Positions 1-8,814 of a DNA stretch of 64,000 bases are shown piece after piece. A program made the translations under genes and the position numbers. Each line of letters starts with the position of its first letter. The first letter of the stretch is position 1. The notes under the pieces are model-generated. The model saw only the letters and a program-made list of their open reading frames with translations. It had not been told where the DNA came from and made no database searches. The DNA is taken from the IMG/VR virus record IMGVR_UViG_3300028559_000026, positions 1 through 64,000 of that record. One strand, 5' to 3'. Source of the DNA: a virus.

Positions 1-1607
1 ATTCCAAGGGTGGTGAATCCTGTCTTGTTTACAAAGAAATCGCTATCGGTAAAGGTGTAAGTAAAAGTTGGTGTGTTATCAATTGAGATTTCGAGAGTTT
101 GTGGCGATGACAAAGCCTTCCAAAATGCTGATGGATTTCCCTTGACAATCGCCTGTCTTCCATCCTTCGATAGAAGACGATCGTTTTTATAGAGTTTTAG
201 TGAGTAAGTTTTACCTCTTGGTACTCCTAGCCATTGGTTGGCATCAATACCATTTGGTGTTGCAAGTTCAATATCTTCATTTGTGTCAGTCTTAGCGAAG
301 AAAGCAACATAAGTACCATGATTAACAGTACGAGCTGACCAATTCAAATCCTTATTCGAGTTAACGCTAGCAACTACCTCATACGCAGAAGCATTGCCGA
401 TTTCAGTAAACCCAGCATCAAACGTATGCTCAGTAACGATACCTGCTACAGAGAAAGCCTGCTTGCTACCAGCCACCAAGGTAAATGGTGCAGCAATAGA
501 AGTGACCAGGAATGCCTTAGCCACGGGGCGATTGACAAGCTCAAAGTCAGTCTCGCCACCAATTGCATCATCTACGATCACTTCGATCGGGACGCCCTGA
601 GAACTTTCCTCATAACCACTACCATCATCAACGTACAGTACGCTTGGGCTCTCATCAATACCGCGTACAAAGCTGGCTGATACTACCTTGCTGTTTTCGT
701 CTGGCGCTACTGCCCCGATGGGTGCTGTGACAAGAGCTAGTACGGTGCCCTTGGACTTGCTATTACGGACCGCTGCAATACGCTCGGAGTACTCTTCATC
801 ATCCTCGGTCTTGTTACCATTGGTAAAGGGAAGTGGATTAACCACCGTGGCACCAGTAAATGGTACGCTGGCAAATTGACGAATGGATGTAGCGGGTACA
901 TTGCCCACCAAACCCGATACCTGTGCCACTACTGGTACATTATATACAAATACCTCACCATCTGGAATAGTGGCCGTGTATATAGTGGTGAAACGTACTG
1001 CATCACGAGCATTGCCCGGTGGGGTCTGTACGATGGTCCCTGATCCTATAATTCGATTTCCACCTTGTGCAAGTACCACAGTCTCGTTTTGATTATGGAA
1101 TCGAAGAGATGGGTTAACCAGCGTCAAGGTCCAGTTGGTACCATTATCAGTAACGGCACTATAGGCAAGGGGACCTTCATAATTGGTGGTGCTCCGACCA
1201 ATATAGATATTGCCAGAAGCTGGAAACTGTGATCCATCCACAATGTCGATCGCTACGCTGCCAGCGATAGGTGCTGGTGAAGCCTGCGAGATGCTTGTGG
1301 AAATCTTGGTGAAGTTCTGATCACCAATGTCTACCAGACCACTGGATGGCGATTCTAGTTGACGTGGTACATTCTCGTCTGCTCCAATACGATCCAAAGC
1401 AACACCCTTGGCACGCTTCAGGGAATTGGAATTGAGAAGGGAGAAAGTGTCTTGACTATTTCTCATGTCCGACTGTGCGGCAGCTTCCAGGATGGAAAGT
1501 ACTGCAGAGCCCTTCTTCATGCTGCGAATACCATAACGCGACAGAAAGCTGTCCGCTAGTTGGCCCAGGACTTCTGGAAATGCGCGTGGTGTAGGTGTCG
1601 TCGCCAT
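1..1607 (-). CDS. Baseplate J-like protein (C-terminus beyond left edge)
   Basis: The ATG is at 1607 and the frame is open to base 1, so at least 535 residues are visible and the C-terminus is missing. The N-terminus (FPEVLGQLADSFLSRYG, then GSAVLSILEAAAQ and KGVALDRIGADENVPRQ) follows the usual start of the baseplate J / T4 gp6 family: a helical region ending in LDxIG..ENVPR, followed by a beta-rich body. Family members form the wedge ring that joins tail fibres to the hub and drives sheath contraction. It is the last virion gene visible of the minus baseplate block, downstream of the gp25-like protein. AGGAG at 1617-1621 serves as ribosome site; AATCT lies 16 nt from the start, farther than at other unit heads. 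Confidence 0.8.
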   Translation of the reverse strand, partial: MATTPTPRAFPEVLGQLADSFLSRYGIRSMKKGSAVLSILEAAAQSDMRNSQDTFSLLNSNSLKRAKGVALDRIGADENVPRQLESPSSGLVDIGDQNFTKISTSISQASPAPIAGSVAIDIVDGSQFPASGNIYIGRSTTNYEGPLAYSAVTDNGTNWTLTLVNPSLRFHNQNETVVLAQGGNRIIGSGTIVQTPPGNARDAVRFTTIYTATIPDGEVFVYNVPVVAQVSGLVGNVPATSIRQFASVPFTGATVVNPLPFTNGNKTEDDEEYSERIAAVRNSKSKGTVLALVTAPIGAVAPDENSKVVSASFVRGIDESPSVLYVDDGSGYEESSQGVPIEVIVDDAIGGETDFELVNRPVAKAFLVTSIAAPFTLVAGSKQAFSVAGIVTEHTFDAGFTEIGNASAYEVVASVNSNKDLNWSARTVNHGTYVAFFAKTDTNEDIELATPNGIDANQWLGVPRGKTYSLKLYKNDRLLSKDGRQAIVKGNPSAFWKALSSPQTLEISIDNTPTFTYTFTDSDFFVNKTGFTTLG

Positions 1608-1614
1608 TTAATAC

Positions 1615-1642
1615 TTGCTCCTTAGATTGGGTGTGATATAGT
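1615..1642 (+). promoter_or_regulatory. Sigma70-like promoter for the plus-strand accessory operon
   Basis: TTGCTC at 1615-1620, a 16 bp spacer and TATAGT at 1637-1642 preceded by TG at 1634-1635 (extended -10). It sits between divergent starts at 1607 and 1662. The predicted transcript would start near 1649, about 13 nt before the ATG. Confidence 0.55.
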
Positions 1643-1661
1643 AGAGATTGGGGTGAATACC

Positions 1662-1979
1662 ATGGATTACCAAGTCTCAAGTCTCTTCAATACCAGAATA
1701 CTCTTCTGTGATAGCAACGGAAAATATGTGGAGTTATGCCCCACTGGACAGTATCGGTGGGAACCTGGACAGGTGTTGTGTAAATCATTACAAAAGATAA
1801 CTGTATACAATCATAAGACACGTAACGACGATGTGGTAGGGTATGTGGCTCATATGAATGGTTGGTGGACATCTATTGCGTGGTCCCTGTCTGGTCATAA
1901 CGCCCAAATAGGCAAGAAAGAACGTAGTCGTGATGTCGCCATTGCGGTTATCCTTGACTATGTAAAATCAAATGGATAA
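1662..1979 (+). CDS. Hypothetical protein, first gene of the plus-strand operon
   Basis: 105 residues from ATG 1662, which has GGGGTG 6 nt upstream; an in-frame GTG at 1653 lies inside that ribosome site and is less likely. The protein is rich in Trp and Tyr (MNGWWTSIAWSLSGHNAQ) and ends in a basic amphipathic stretch (KKERSRDVAIAVILDYVK). I do not recognise the family. The -1/+1 context and promoter support expression. Confidence 0.6.
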   Translation: MDYQVSSLFNTRILFCDSNGKYVELCPTGQYRWEPGQVLCKSLQKITVYNHKTRNDDVVGYVAHMNGWWTSIAWSLSGHNAQIGKKERSRDVAIAVILDYVKSNG

Positions 1980-2039
1980 ATCGGGCATTTTTAATGATAT
2001 TAGACGTATCCTTGGGCTTCCGTGTATTTCACGAAAGAA

Positions 2040-2249
2040 ATGATGCAACTGATTGACGAGCTATACGAAGTCAAGAAGAAAGCACGGACATCCTATTGTT
2101 TTTACTGTGTAGGTAGAAAGACCACTATCCCTCCATATGTAGATGGTAATGGTGTCGGGCACGCTGCTAATTGTGGCAATACGAATTGCATGGACAAAGA
2201 TGCACGAATGGTGGTAAACCAAATGCAATCAAAGGAACAACATCAATGA
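2040..2249 (+). CDS. Small Cys-containing protein
   Basis: 69 residues from ATG 2040 (an in-frame GTG at 2022 is the alternative). Contains CFYC and later HAANCGNTNC, a possible four-Cys zinc site. Its TGA overlaps the ATG of the next gene (ATGA at 2246-2249), which supports translational coupling. No family recognised. Confidence 0.55.
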   Translation: MMQLIDELYEVKKKARTSYCFYCVGRKTTIPPYVDGNGVGHAANCGNTNCMDKDARMVVNQMQSKEQHQ

Positions 2250-2605
2250 CAGCTTATTTTGACAAGAAACACGAGCAGCTACGAAAGCTAGCGGCTCAAT
2301 TCCGGGAACATGATGATTTTGGTGCGATTGGTGAAGCCATTGAGATGGAAGAAGAGATGCTGTTTGAGGTCAATCTGGTGTGTACTTTTCCAGATTTTCC
2401 GCAAGACATTGCTGATGGTATTCAACTTACTATTGCTGCCTACGCTACAGAACCTCTGGGCTTTAACTTTCATAATGAAGATGATCATGCTATTTTCGCT
2501 CGGCTGGACCGTTTGGTCTTTGACCTACACGCCTTAACATCTCCAGTCACATACTTGGAAATGTCAAGTGGAATCATCAGATCAGCAGCCTTGCGTTCAC
2601 GTTAA
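2246..2605 (+). CDS. Hypothetical acidic protein
   Basis: 119 residues from ATG 2246, coupled to the preceding stop by an ATGA overlap, with AAAGGA 10 nt upstream. The body is acidic and mainly helical (EAIEMEEEMLFEVN, NEDDHAIFARLDRLVFDLHAL). Extending to ATG 2171 would overlap the previous gene by 79 nt and is less likely. Family unknown. Confidence 0.6.
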   Translation: MTAYFDKKHEQLRKLAAQFREHDDFGAIGEAIEMEEEMLFEVNLVCTFPDFPQDIADGIQLTIAAYATEPLGFNFHNEDDHAIFARLDRLVFDLHALTSPVTYLEMSSGIIRSAALRSR

Positions 2606-2783
2606 TCTAGTCCATAAGAATCTCGAATACTCAGACAGTCCGAAATCTTGTTTGTGGGCAAGGTCTAATACAACAGAAGAACGACGGATATTTCTAATGA
2701 GACAGAATCCTAAGCATGCCAAATATATGGCTGAATACGATGCGTGCCTCGCTAAAATAGAAGCACAACTTAAGGAGCCATAG
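2568..2783 (+). CDS. Possible small basic protein
   Basis: Up to 71 residues from GTG 2568, overlapping the previous gene by 38 nt. The C-terminal half (EERRIFLMRQNPKHAKYMAEYDACLAK style) looks like a genuine helical peptide, so the reading frame is probably used, but the start is unclear: ATG 2697 would give only 28 residues. Confidence 0.35.
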   Translation: MESSDQQPCVHVNLVHKNLEYSDSPKSCLWARSNTTEERRIFLMRQNPKHAKYMAEYDACLAKIEAQLKEP

Positions 2784-2918
2784 ATGGAACTATCGCACGA
2801 AGCGTGGACAGTTATATTGATACTGTGGACGGTGGCATGGCTAATGATGCTGCTTGTTAGTGATTGTTGCGCTGTTAACCATAGATATAGTGATCTTGAT
2901 GATTATTTTCCAAATTGA
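2784..2918 (+). CDS. Single-pass membrane peptide, with open frame beyond its UGA
   Basis: 44 residues from ATG 2784, with AAGGAG 6 nt upstream. Residues 8-27 form a hydrophobic Trp/Leu-rich membrane segment. After the TGA at 2916-2918 the same frame stays open for 48 more codons to 3065 and contains a second hydrophobic segment with no ATG of its own. The two halves together resemble a two-helix membrane protein interrupted by a nonsense codon. Readthrough is possible but TGA is an ordinary stop elsewhere here. Confidence 0.5.
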   Translation: MELSHEAWTVILILWTVAWLMMLLVSDCCAVNHRYSDLDDYFPN

Positions 2919-3067
2919 TGGACTAAACGACATCATGCAATTATCACGCTATTCTTTCCGGGGACGTACCTACTATCAGTGCCATACTGGCTATTTATAG
3001 GACTACGCATCATATGTCAGCGTGTCCGCAAACTATGGATTTTGGCAACCACAATTAAGGAGTGAGG

Positions 3068-3532
3068 ATGACTATTAATGAGCAAGTACAAGAAACCATT
3101 GCCAACACCGTCGAGGCTTTGGTTAAAGAGGCGGTAATTGCTGTAGTGAGTAAACCGCTGCTAGAGAAATTGATCAAAGAGAAGATCACGAAGGTTATTA
3201 CAGACTTGGTGATTGCTTGCTGCCCAAATCATGACGATATCAGGACTGCGTTCACTAACGAGCTGAAGCCTATTGTCCGTGAACAAGCGCAGTTGGCTGC
3301 TGCTAAGCTCAAAGCAATTGTACCAGAACGCATCCAGTCTGCTATTGACAAGACGGCATCCTGGGAAATCGAGAATATGGCCAAGGAAGCCGTGGTACAT
3401 ATCATGCGCCAACAGATTGGTGTCATGATTGGTAAGAAAGTGGCCCTGTTGTCGGAGCTATTCGAGAAGGCCATCAATACCACACCTATGGCAGAGAATT
3501 CGGACCCATTCAAACTTCACGACAAGGGCTAG
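3068..3532 (+). CDS. Hypothetical helical protein
   Basis: 154 residues from ATG 3068, with AAGGAG 9 nt upstream. Almost entirely amphipathic alpha-helix with repeated short heptad-like stretches (EALVKEAVIAVVSKPLLEKL, IVREQAQLAAAKLKAIV). No membrane segment or catalytic motif. It may be an oligomeric accessory protein; no function can be assigned. Confidence 0.65.
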   Translation: MTINEQVQETIANTVEALVKEAVIAVVSKPLLEKLIKEKITKVITDLVIACCPNHDDIRTAFTNELKPIVREQAQLAAAKLKAIVPERIQSAIDKTASWEIENMAKEAVVHIMRQQIGVMIGKKVALLSELFEKAINTTPMAENSDPFKLHDKG

Positions 3533-3534
3533 CT

Positions 3535-3765
3535 ATGCGGCCACCACGTCAGGACGAGATAGACCTATGGAATTCTTTTGGACCAAGAAAGAAGCATAGA
3601 TGCCCACGAGAAGCCATCGAAGAGATGGGTATGAATTGGAAACGTGCCAGTTATCTACTACTTAAGTGGGCTAACCAAGGTCGGTATGACTATGGCGTCA
3701 GTCTGTCTTTGGGATGGAAGGTTGAATCTGGTACGGTCGCCATTGCCATGCGTAAAGTCTCGTAA
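3535..3765 (+). CDS. Small basic protein, possible winged helix
   Basis: 76 residues starting 2 nt after the previous stop. EEMGMNWKRASYLLLKWANQG followed by a glycine turn and beta-like GVSLSLGWKVESGTVAI resembles a helix-turn-helix with wing, so DNA binding is possible. This is inferred only from the pattern. Confidence 0.5.
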   Translation: MRPPRQDEIDLWNSFGPRKKHRCPREAIEEMGMNWKRASYLLLKWANQGRYDYGVSLSLGWKVESGTVAIAMRKVS

Positions 3766-3819
3766 CTACTCAGAACAAAACTCTTGCATTGTCTGTCCAG
3801 GTCAAGTATTCTCTGATTC

Positions 3820-4353
3820 ATGGGCATAAAACTTATACGCCGTAAATATTACGTCGAATTCCCCGACGCTGCTATTATAGGTTCTGATACATTTGGAATA
3901 CTTGTGGGTTGGGAGCAAGATGCCAACGATCCCGGATATTTTCATATCCAACGTTCCGTGTCATACAAATACATTCACTCGCGACCAACAGATGGGCACT
4001 GTATAGATTGCCTATCCAATACAGGTAAATGTCTTGGTTGGACTCGCGGTCCATGTGATTGTGTATTTATTATGATGATAACAGAGACAAGAAAACATCT
4101 GTGTATCAGTTATGAGGGTGTACAAGAGCTAGATTTGATAGCATCAAACGGTCGTGTTGTGAAAAACGCTAAGATTGATTTGTTGGACTCTCGAAAGAGA
4201 GAGCTTGACAGTGCGCACGATACTATTGTTAAGATGCGGGAAGAGGATGCGAAACTGAGGGCCGAAATCACACGCCTAACGCAAATTATCGAAAATATTG
4301 GCAAGTCACCAAAGACTGACACAGCATGTTTTGGTCTACTGGAGATTGATTAA
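3820..4353 (+). CDS. Cys-rich protein with C-terminal coiled coil
   Basis: 177 residues. The N-terminal two thirds is beta-rich with cysteines at about residues 64-85 (CIDC, KCLGW, CDC) that could bind metal. Residues about 125-160 form a charged coiled coil (SRKRELDSAHDTIVKMREED and on). The TAA overlaps the ATG of the AAA+ gene by one base, so the two are likely co-translated. Family unknown. Confidence 0.6.
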   Translation: MGIKLIRRKYYVEFPDAAIIGSDTFGILVGWEQDANDPGYFHIQRSVSYKYIHSRPTDGHCIDCLSNTGKCLGWTRGPCDCVFIMMITETRKHLCISYEGVQELDLIASNGRVVKNAKIDLLDSRKRELDSAHDTIVKMREEDAKLRAEITRLTQIIENIGKSPKTDTACFGLLEID

Positions 4354-5591
4354 TGTTGTATCTGAAAATTCACCCGGACTCGCAATTTGCAGAACTTCTA
4401 AAGCGGCTGATAGTTAACCCAACTATTAGAACACAAGAGGTTATATCTAGCTGGCAGCACAAAGCTAGAGGTGGTGGTACCACGGACATCTCTGGTACTA
4501 GGGCAGCTTTCCTGTTAGACCTGATTGGTGAGGCGGTTACAGGTAGTTGGATTGATAAAGCCACCAAAGGTGTCATTACCATCGATGTTAAAGATGCACT
4601 TCTAGCTGATGCCCCGGTTAATGCAACCACAGTCACAGTATCACCAGCACCAGCCGATGACAGTATGGTTAAAGCACTTGAGAAGCGCATCCAGGAGCTT
4701 GAGAAGGAGCTTAAAGCGGCCAGTGGTGTCACCACCAAGGTGACACCACAAACTGCCCCAGCAGTCAAAGCAGAACCATTGGTGACACCCACCATATTCC
4801 CTTCGGTGCCTGTTAATCGTGCTAGCTTGGGTGCCAAGTTCATTGCGCCTAGTTGGTACAGTATTATGTGTGATGCACTTACATCTGGGCGTCATGTATC
4901 CATTGCTGGGCCTCCTGGTCCTGGCAAGAGTACAGCACCCGAAGAGTACTTCATAGATAAGGGCCAGCCATACATCATAGTCAATGGTGATGGTGGGCTA
5001 CGGCGTAGGGATTTGGAGGGCACCAAGGAAATTGGTGGTGGTTCGTCATTCTTTCAGGTTGCAGAATTTGCAGCAGCAGCTATTATGGGATGGGGGGCGA
5101 TACTAAATGAAGTCAATGCTGCTGAGCCTGATGCTCTTTTACTTATTAATGGAATTATCGAAACTCCAAGATGCGTTACCGTAAATGGTAAGACCTATCC
5201 GGTGCATAAAGACTTCCGATTGGTGGTCACGTACAATCCTGGTCTTGCTGGTACCAAGCCATTGCCACCAGCTTTCAAGGATAGGTTCTTCCCTATCAAG
5301 CTCGGGTTTGTAAGCAAGTCTTTTTTGAAGAAAATGTTGGTGGTGCATGGCATGCCAGATAATGCGCCATACAGTGATTTACTGATTGACTTTGCACAAG
5401 AGCTATGGAAGACTCAGGAGTCTGGTAGTATGAGGTATCAGATATCGCCCCGACGTTTGTTTGATGCTGTATTTTTGATTGAGAAAGTCAAGAGGTCGCC
5501 CAAGCAAGCTGTCCAGCAGGCCGTGGTGGACGCTATTGACAGCCATAGCGATTGTGCTGTAATTAATGCCATTATCGACAAGATGTTTTAG
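4353..5591 (+). CDS. MoxR/CbbQ-type AAA+ ATPase
   Basis: 412 residues. The N-terminal 150 are a phage-specific region with a short coiled coil (about 105-121). The ATPase core has Walker A GPPGPGKST (186-194), a Walker B-like strand ILNEVN (250-255), sensor 1 VVTYNPG (291-297) and an arginine in KDRFF (309-313). This order matches MoxR/CbbQ/NorQ proteins, which remodel partners together with a VWA-domain protein; a VWA gene lies three genes downstream. The Walker B aspartate before Glu is replaced by Asn (LNEVN rather than LDEV/LDEI), so hydrolysis may be altered although the catalytic Glu is kept. Likely a cytoplasmic ring ATPase; its substrate is unknown. Confidence 0.85.
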   Translation: MLYLKIHPDSQFAELLKRLIVNPTIRTQEVISSWQHKARGGGTTDISGTRAAFLLDLIGEAVTGSWIDKATKGVITIDVKDALLADAPVNATTVTVSPAPADDSMVKALEKRIQELEKELKAASGVTTKVTPQTAPAVKAEPLVTPTIFPSVPVNRASLGAKFIAPSWYSIMCDALTSGRHVSIAGPPGPGKSTAPEEYFIDKGQPYIIVNGDGGLRRRDLEGTKEIGGGSSFFQVAEFAAAAIMGWGAILNEVNAAEPDALLLINGIIETPRCVTVNGKTYPVHKDFRLVVTYNPGLAGTKPLPPAFKDRFFPIKLGFVSKSFLKKMLVVHGMPDNAPYSDLLIDFAQELWKTQESGSMRYQISPRRLFDAVFLIEKVKRSPKQAVQQAVVDAIDSHSDCAVINAIIDKMF

Positions 5592-5602
5592 GAGTTTTTA
5601 TT

Positions 5603-6151
5603 ATGAAAATGACAGTATGGAAAATTACTGATTCATCTAATTACACAACAGCATATCACCATATGGAACTTATACACGAATTGCAATGGGGACCGATGGT
5701 GACTCACACAGCCGCTGGTCCAGACTTGGAATTATGTACAAATGGCGCTATTCACGCCTATTTGCACCCTATGTTAGCGGCACTTCTTAACCCATTGCAT
5801 AGGCTATGGATAGCAGAAGCTGATATTGATGGTGGTATTGTACCGCCAAACTGGCAGACTGATTGTTCTAAAATTGGTGTTCGTACTTTAACCACCATCA
5901 AAACAGTCGATTTTCCCCAAATTATGGTTGGGGATATTATGAAACTGATTGACGCTGCTGGCATATCTCCCGAAGACCTCAATCATCAAAATTATGGGTT
6001 TTTTAGATACTGGAACAAGCATTTTCGACACAAACAGATCGCCTGTAATTATCGAGCGGCATCTTTCATGGCGGAGCTGATTCAGCTATGTCCGAATATC
6101 TTGCATATTCTCAATGAGAATTGGCCCGTCAACCAGGATGGTGTTGTATGA
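5603..6151 (+). CDS. Phage conserved protein, paralogue of the next gene
   Basis: 182 residues with GGAG 9 nt before the ATG. It shares with the next gene an N-terminal VWKIT/LWKLT strand, DLELCTNGAIHAYLHP, LAALLNP.H and IGVRTLTTIK. The pattern LC..G.IHAY..P.LA.LLNPIH is known to me from many phage hypothetical proteins but has no established function. Tandem copies lie between the AAA+ and VWA genes, so they may be adaptors or substrates of that pair. The stop overlaps the next start (ATGA). Confidence 0.7.
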   Translation: MKMTVWKITDSSNYTTAYHHMELIHELQWGPMVTHTAAGPDLELCTNGAIHAYLHPMLAALLNPLHRLWIAEADIDGGIVPPNWQTDCSKIGVRTLTTIKTVDFPQIMVGDIMKLIDAAGISPEDLNHQNYGFFRYWNKHFRHKQIACNYRAASFMAELIQLCPNILHILNENWPVNQDGVV

Positions 6152-6759
6152 GACTATGGAAGCTGACTACTCAGGATAATCGTACGTGGGCACCAAGAGG
6201 TAGCCACTGTCTACTTTGGGGTGAGAATATCACTCATATCGCTGAGGGGCCAGCACTAGAGCTGTGTACTAGCGGTGTCATTCATGCTTATGTACATCCC
6301 GTACTAGCCATACTCTTGAATCCAATTCATGGAAACTATGAAGATCCTAAGCTATGGTTAGCTGAGGGTAATATGGCTGGTACTGATAAACAAGGACCAG
6401 TGGATTACAACAACACTAAGGTCGGCGTCAAAACACTGACCACTATCAAGCAGATACCATATCCCAAAATTACCAAGCGTCAATTGGTCGAAGCTGCATT
6501 GATGTTTGATGAAATTGAAGACCTACAAAAGTCTGGGAGCAACATACCTAAACTCCTCGTTCATGACTGTTGGAAATTTAATTGTGCTCCCGAGGAGCAC
6601 TATGCTAGAGCTGTAAGTTGGGTCAATTTGATGAGTAGTGATTCTATTCACCAGTACCATCGTTTAGGACCAGGGCGACCTTATACACATGCCATGGATG
6701 TATTTAACAAAATCTGGCCTGTAGATCCACTATCTACTGGACCACGGTTTGAGCTATGA
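6148..6759 (+). CDS. Phage conserved protein, second paralogue
   Basis: 203 residues from ATG 6148, chosen because it overlaps the preceding TGA (ATGA) and starts the conserved MRLWKLTT strand. It has ALELCTSGVIHAYVHP and LAILLNPIHG aligned with its neighbour, then a divergent C-terminal region of about 90 residues. Its end again overlaps the VWA gene start by 4 nt, indicating a tightly coupled four-gene operon. Confidence 0.7.
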   Translation: MRLWKLTTQDNRTWAPRGSHCLLWGENITHIAEGPALELCTSGVIHAYVHPVLAILLNPIHGNYEDPKLWLAEGNMAGTDKQGPVDYNNTKVGVKTLTTIKQIPYPKITKRQLVEAALMFDEIEDLQKSGSNIPKLLVHDCWKFNCAPEEHYARAVSWVNLMSSDSIHQYHRLGPGRPYTHAMDVFNKIWPVDPLSTGPRFEL

Positions 6760-7673
6760 GCGACCAAACAGAACAGACTAGAAAAGTTAATGCTCAATGG
6801 ATTAAAAAGCGTGACAATTATCAGAAACGATTGATCGATGAAGCATCACGCTCTGCCAATAAAGAAGCTGATTTTCTATCTGAATTCGCTCTCTCTTTGA
6901 GGCGAAAGGAAAGGATTGGTCTGGCTGATGGTGCCTGGATTGAAGAACCTGACCGGCTGTATAGCGATGGGTGTGTATTTGGTGAAGAAGCGAAGTCTGT
7001 ACAGCTTAAACTACAAATAGCCTTGTGTATTGACGTGTCTGCAAGCACGTACAATAACAATGTGGCGCATATGATTGGCCAAGCCGTTATCGGGCTTGAC
7101 ATGGCTATCAGAAGGGCAGCTATGGACCTGCCAGAAGGCGCTATCACCTACCAAGTCTTCGCCTTTAACAGAAACACCTATCGTGTCAGCCAAGCAGATG
7201 TCAAGAACTTTGCCGTGACCGAAGATGGGTGTTTCAAGTGGGGATATTTTACCACCACCATCCAGGGTCGAAGATACGAGCATCAAACAAGTCAAGCCCT
7301 AAATACTTTGATCCTTAAATCAAAGCTAACCAAACTGCCCCACATCGAGTACGAAGATGATTGGATGGAGACTTACCTTTTCCCTCTATTCTTAGAGATA
7401 AAGAAGTGGGAAGGTGAAAACGATGCAAATATCAAATTAGATATTATCTTAACAGATGGCCAGTTTGATGATGCTGATGATATACATAAAGCTGATATGG
7501 TGCAGGACAGGCGTGATGGTAAAATCACTACCATTGTGCTTAACTTCCTAAAGAGGGATGAGTGGAAGACATCTACTCTACCTAATAGGTGTCTCCAGTA
7601 TGAAGCTAACGGGGATAATTTAGGGAATCAAATCAAGCAGATTCTAAGTAGACAGCTTACTGCTCTTACGTAG
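6756..7673 (+). CDS. von Willebrand factor A (VWA) domain protein
   Basis: 305 residues. A MIDAS metal-binding motif DVSAS (93-97) follows the strand QIALCI, and LTDGQFDD (232-239) matches the second MIDAS segment. The layout resembles CbbO/NorD-like partners of MoxR ATPases, with a charged helical N-terminus of about 85 residues. With the upstream AAA+ gene it probably forms an ATPase-adaptor chaperone pair; the client is unknown. The gene ends convergently, overlapping the minus-strand membrane gene by 30 nt. Confidence 0.8.
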   Translation: MSDQTEQTRKVNAQWIKKRDNYQKRLIDEASRSANKEADFLSEFALSLRRKERIGLADGAWIEEPDRLYSDGCVFGEEAKSVQLKLQIALCIDVSASTYNNNVAHMIGQAVIGLDMAIRRAAMDLPEGAITYQVFAFNRNTYRVSQADVKNFAVTEDGCFKWGYFTTTIQGRRYEHQTSQALNTLILKSKLTKLPHIEYEDDWMETYLFPLFLEIKKWEGENDANIKLDIILTDGQFDDADDIHKADMVQDRRDGKITTIVLNFLKRDEWKTSTLPNRCLQYEANGDNLGNQIKQILSRQLTALT

Positions 7674-7892
7674 TCGTATCAAGTTTCGGATAGAAATTAG
7701 ACTCCACACCGTAGAACCAATCGCCCATATCTGAAGTCCATATCGAATATTGAAAACTACATAACCTAGTTGTGCTGCTAGCCAGACATATTCTTTACGG
7801 ATTGGATTGGGAATCAGCAAAGAGACGGTACTACCAGCTAGCAGCACAAACTGGCCAATATTTTTAACCAAATCAATATTGGCCATATCCAT
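7644..7892 (-). CDS. Small membrane protein, holin-sized
   Basis: 82 residues. Two hydrophobic segments (about 12-27 and 38-65) and a basic C-terminus (RNLIRLRKSSK). It starts directly after the stop of the 303-residue gene (TAGATG). Size and topology would fit a holin or other small inner-membrane protein, but no lysis gene lies beside it, so this is only a possibility. Confidence 0.55.
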   Translation of the reverse strand: MDMANIDLVKNIGQFVLLAGSTVSLLIPNPIRKEYVWLAAQLGYVVFNIRYGLQIWAIGSTVWSLISIRNLIRLRKSSKLST

Positions 7893-8804
7893 CTAGTTAG
7901 CCTTCTTCTTGTCGAATGGTGGCTGGTCGCCATTCATATTCACAACCTTGATCTTCAGAGACTTCGGGGCTGTCTTCAAGCTATTCAGTAAATCCATAAC
8001 TTTTGGGAGGCGTGATGTAGCAGTAACGCTGTCATCCTTAAGGAGACTCACAAGCTCTGTCAAAACCTTCTCGTGCTGCGCATTAGTAGTATCACTAATC
8101 TTAGATGCTTTGGGCTTGGCGGTGGCTACATCCAATAGCTTGATCAATTCATCCATAGCTGCCACTTCCTTTGGAGTGTATCGAGTCTTTGGGATGTTCA
8201 AAACATCCTTCGGGACGGTCTGTTGGGCCTCAGTGCTATTCTGGGCAACAGTAGCCTTCATGCTGTCGATATGCTTCATGCAATCATTGTATAGACTGGT
8301 AGGCTTGTCGCTGGTTGAACGTGCGGTGCAGTTAGGGCAAGCGAGGCCGTGTAGCTTGTCTGCCACCTTCTGTACTCGCTGGTCTGCATCACGCAGCTCT
8401 TGGGCCAGGACAGTGATGATGTTGTTAAAACCAGGCTGCGTGCTGTTGTGGACATCCTGGTAAGCTGCCTGGATGGCGTCAGGCAATGCCTTGATCTTAA
8501 GAGTACTGACCGCACGACCAACCACGGCACTAAGAGCGGTGGCGTAAGCTGCCTCATTATCGCTACTCATCGCAGTGTCAGCGGTAGAGAACATCACAGC
8601 CAGGGCACCAGTTAACTCAGAGCTGGTCAGCACGGGGCTGTCGTCACGGATCTGGTCAGACGCGATACAGTACACAGCCTTAATTGATGCTGGGTCGTCA
8701 AGTGGCTCTGGGACGTTGGCAGTAGTCGATGCCATAAGGTGCAGGTAGTACGAGTACAGGGAATTTGGGCGCTTCTTAGTCTCGGTCTTCTTCTTGGTAG
8801 TCAT
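7893..8804 (-). CDS. Hypothetical protein, baseplate-cluster associated
   Basis: 303 residues, basic N-terminus (TTKKKTETKKRP), mostly helical, with CPNC around residue 157 as a possible partial metal site. Ribosome site AAAGGA precedes the ATG and partly overlaps a hairpin. Located directly downstream of the LysM/gp25-like baseplate gene. I do not recognise it; a structural or assembly role is inferred from position. Confidence 0.6.
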   Translation of the reverse strand: MTTKKKTETKKRPNSLYSYYLHLMASTTANVPEPLDDPASIKAVYCIASDQIRDDSPVLTSSELTGALAVMFSTADTAMSSDNEAAYATALSAVVGRAVSTLKIKALPDAIQAAYQDVHNSTQPGFNNIITVLAQELRDADQRVQKVADKLHGLACPNCTARSTSDKPTSLYNDCMKHIDSMKATVAQNSTEAQQTVPKDVLNIPKTRYTPKEVAAMDELIKLLDVATAKPKASKISDTTNAQHEKVLTELVSLLKDDSVTATSRLPKVMDLLNSLKTAPKSLKIKVVNMNGDQPPFDKKKAN

Positions 8805-8814
8805 AGCCGTATCC

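Noticed and set aside
4370-4843. A 157-codon minus ORF
   Set aside because: Antisense shadow of the AAA+ gene; no start signal and biased composition.
7909-8463. A 184-codon plus ORF
   Set aside because: Antisense to the 303-residue gene, with serine/cysteine-rich shadow composition and no ribosome site.
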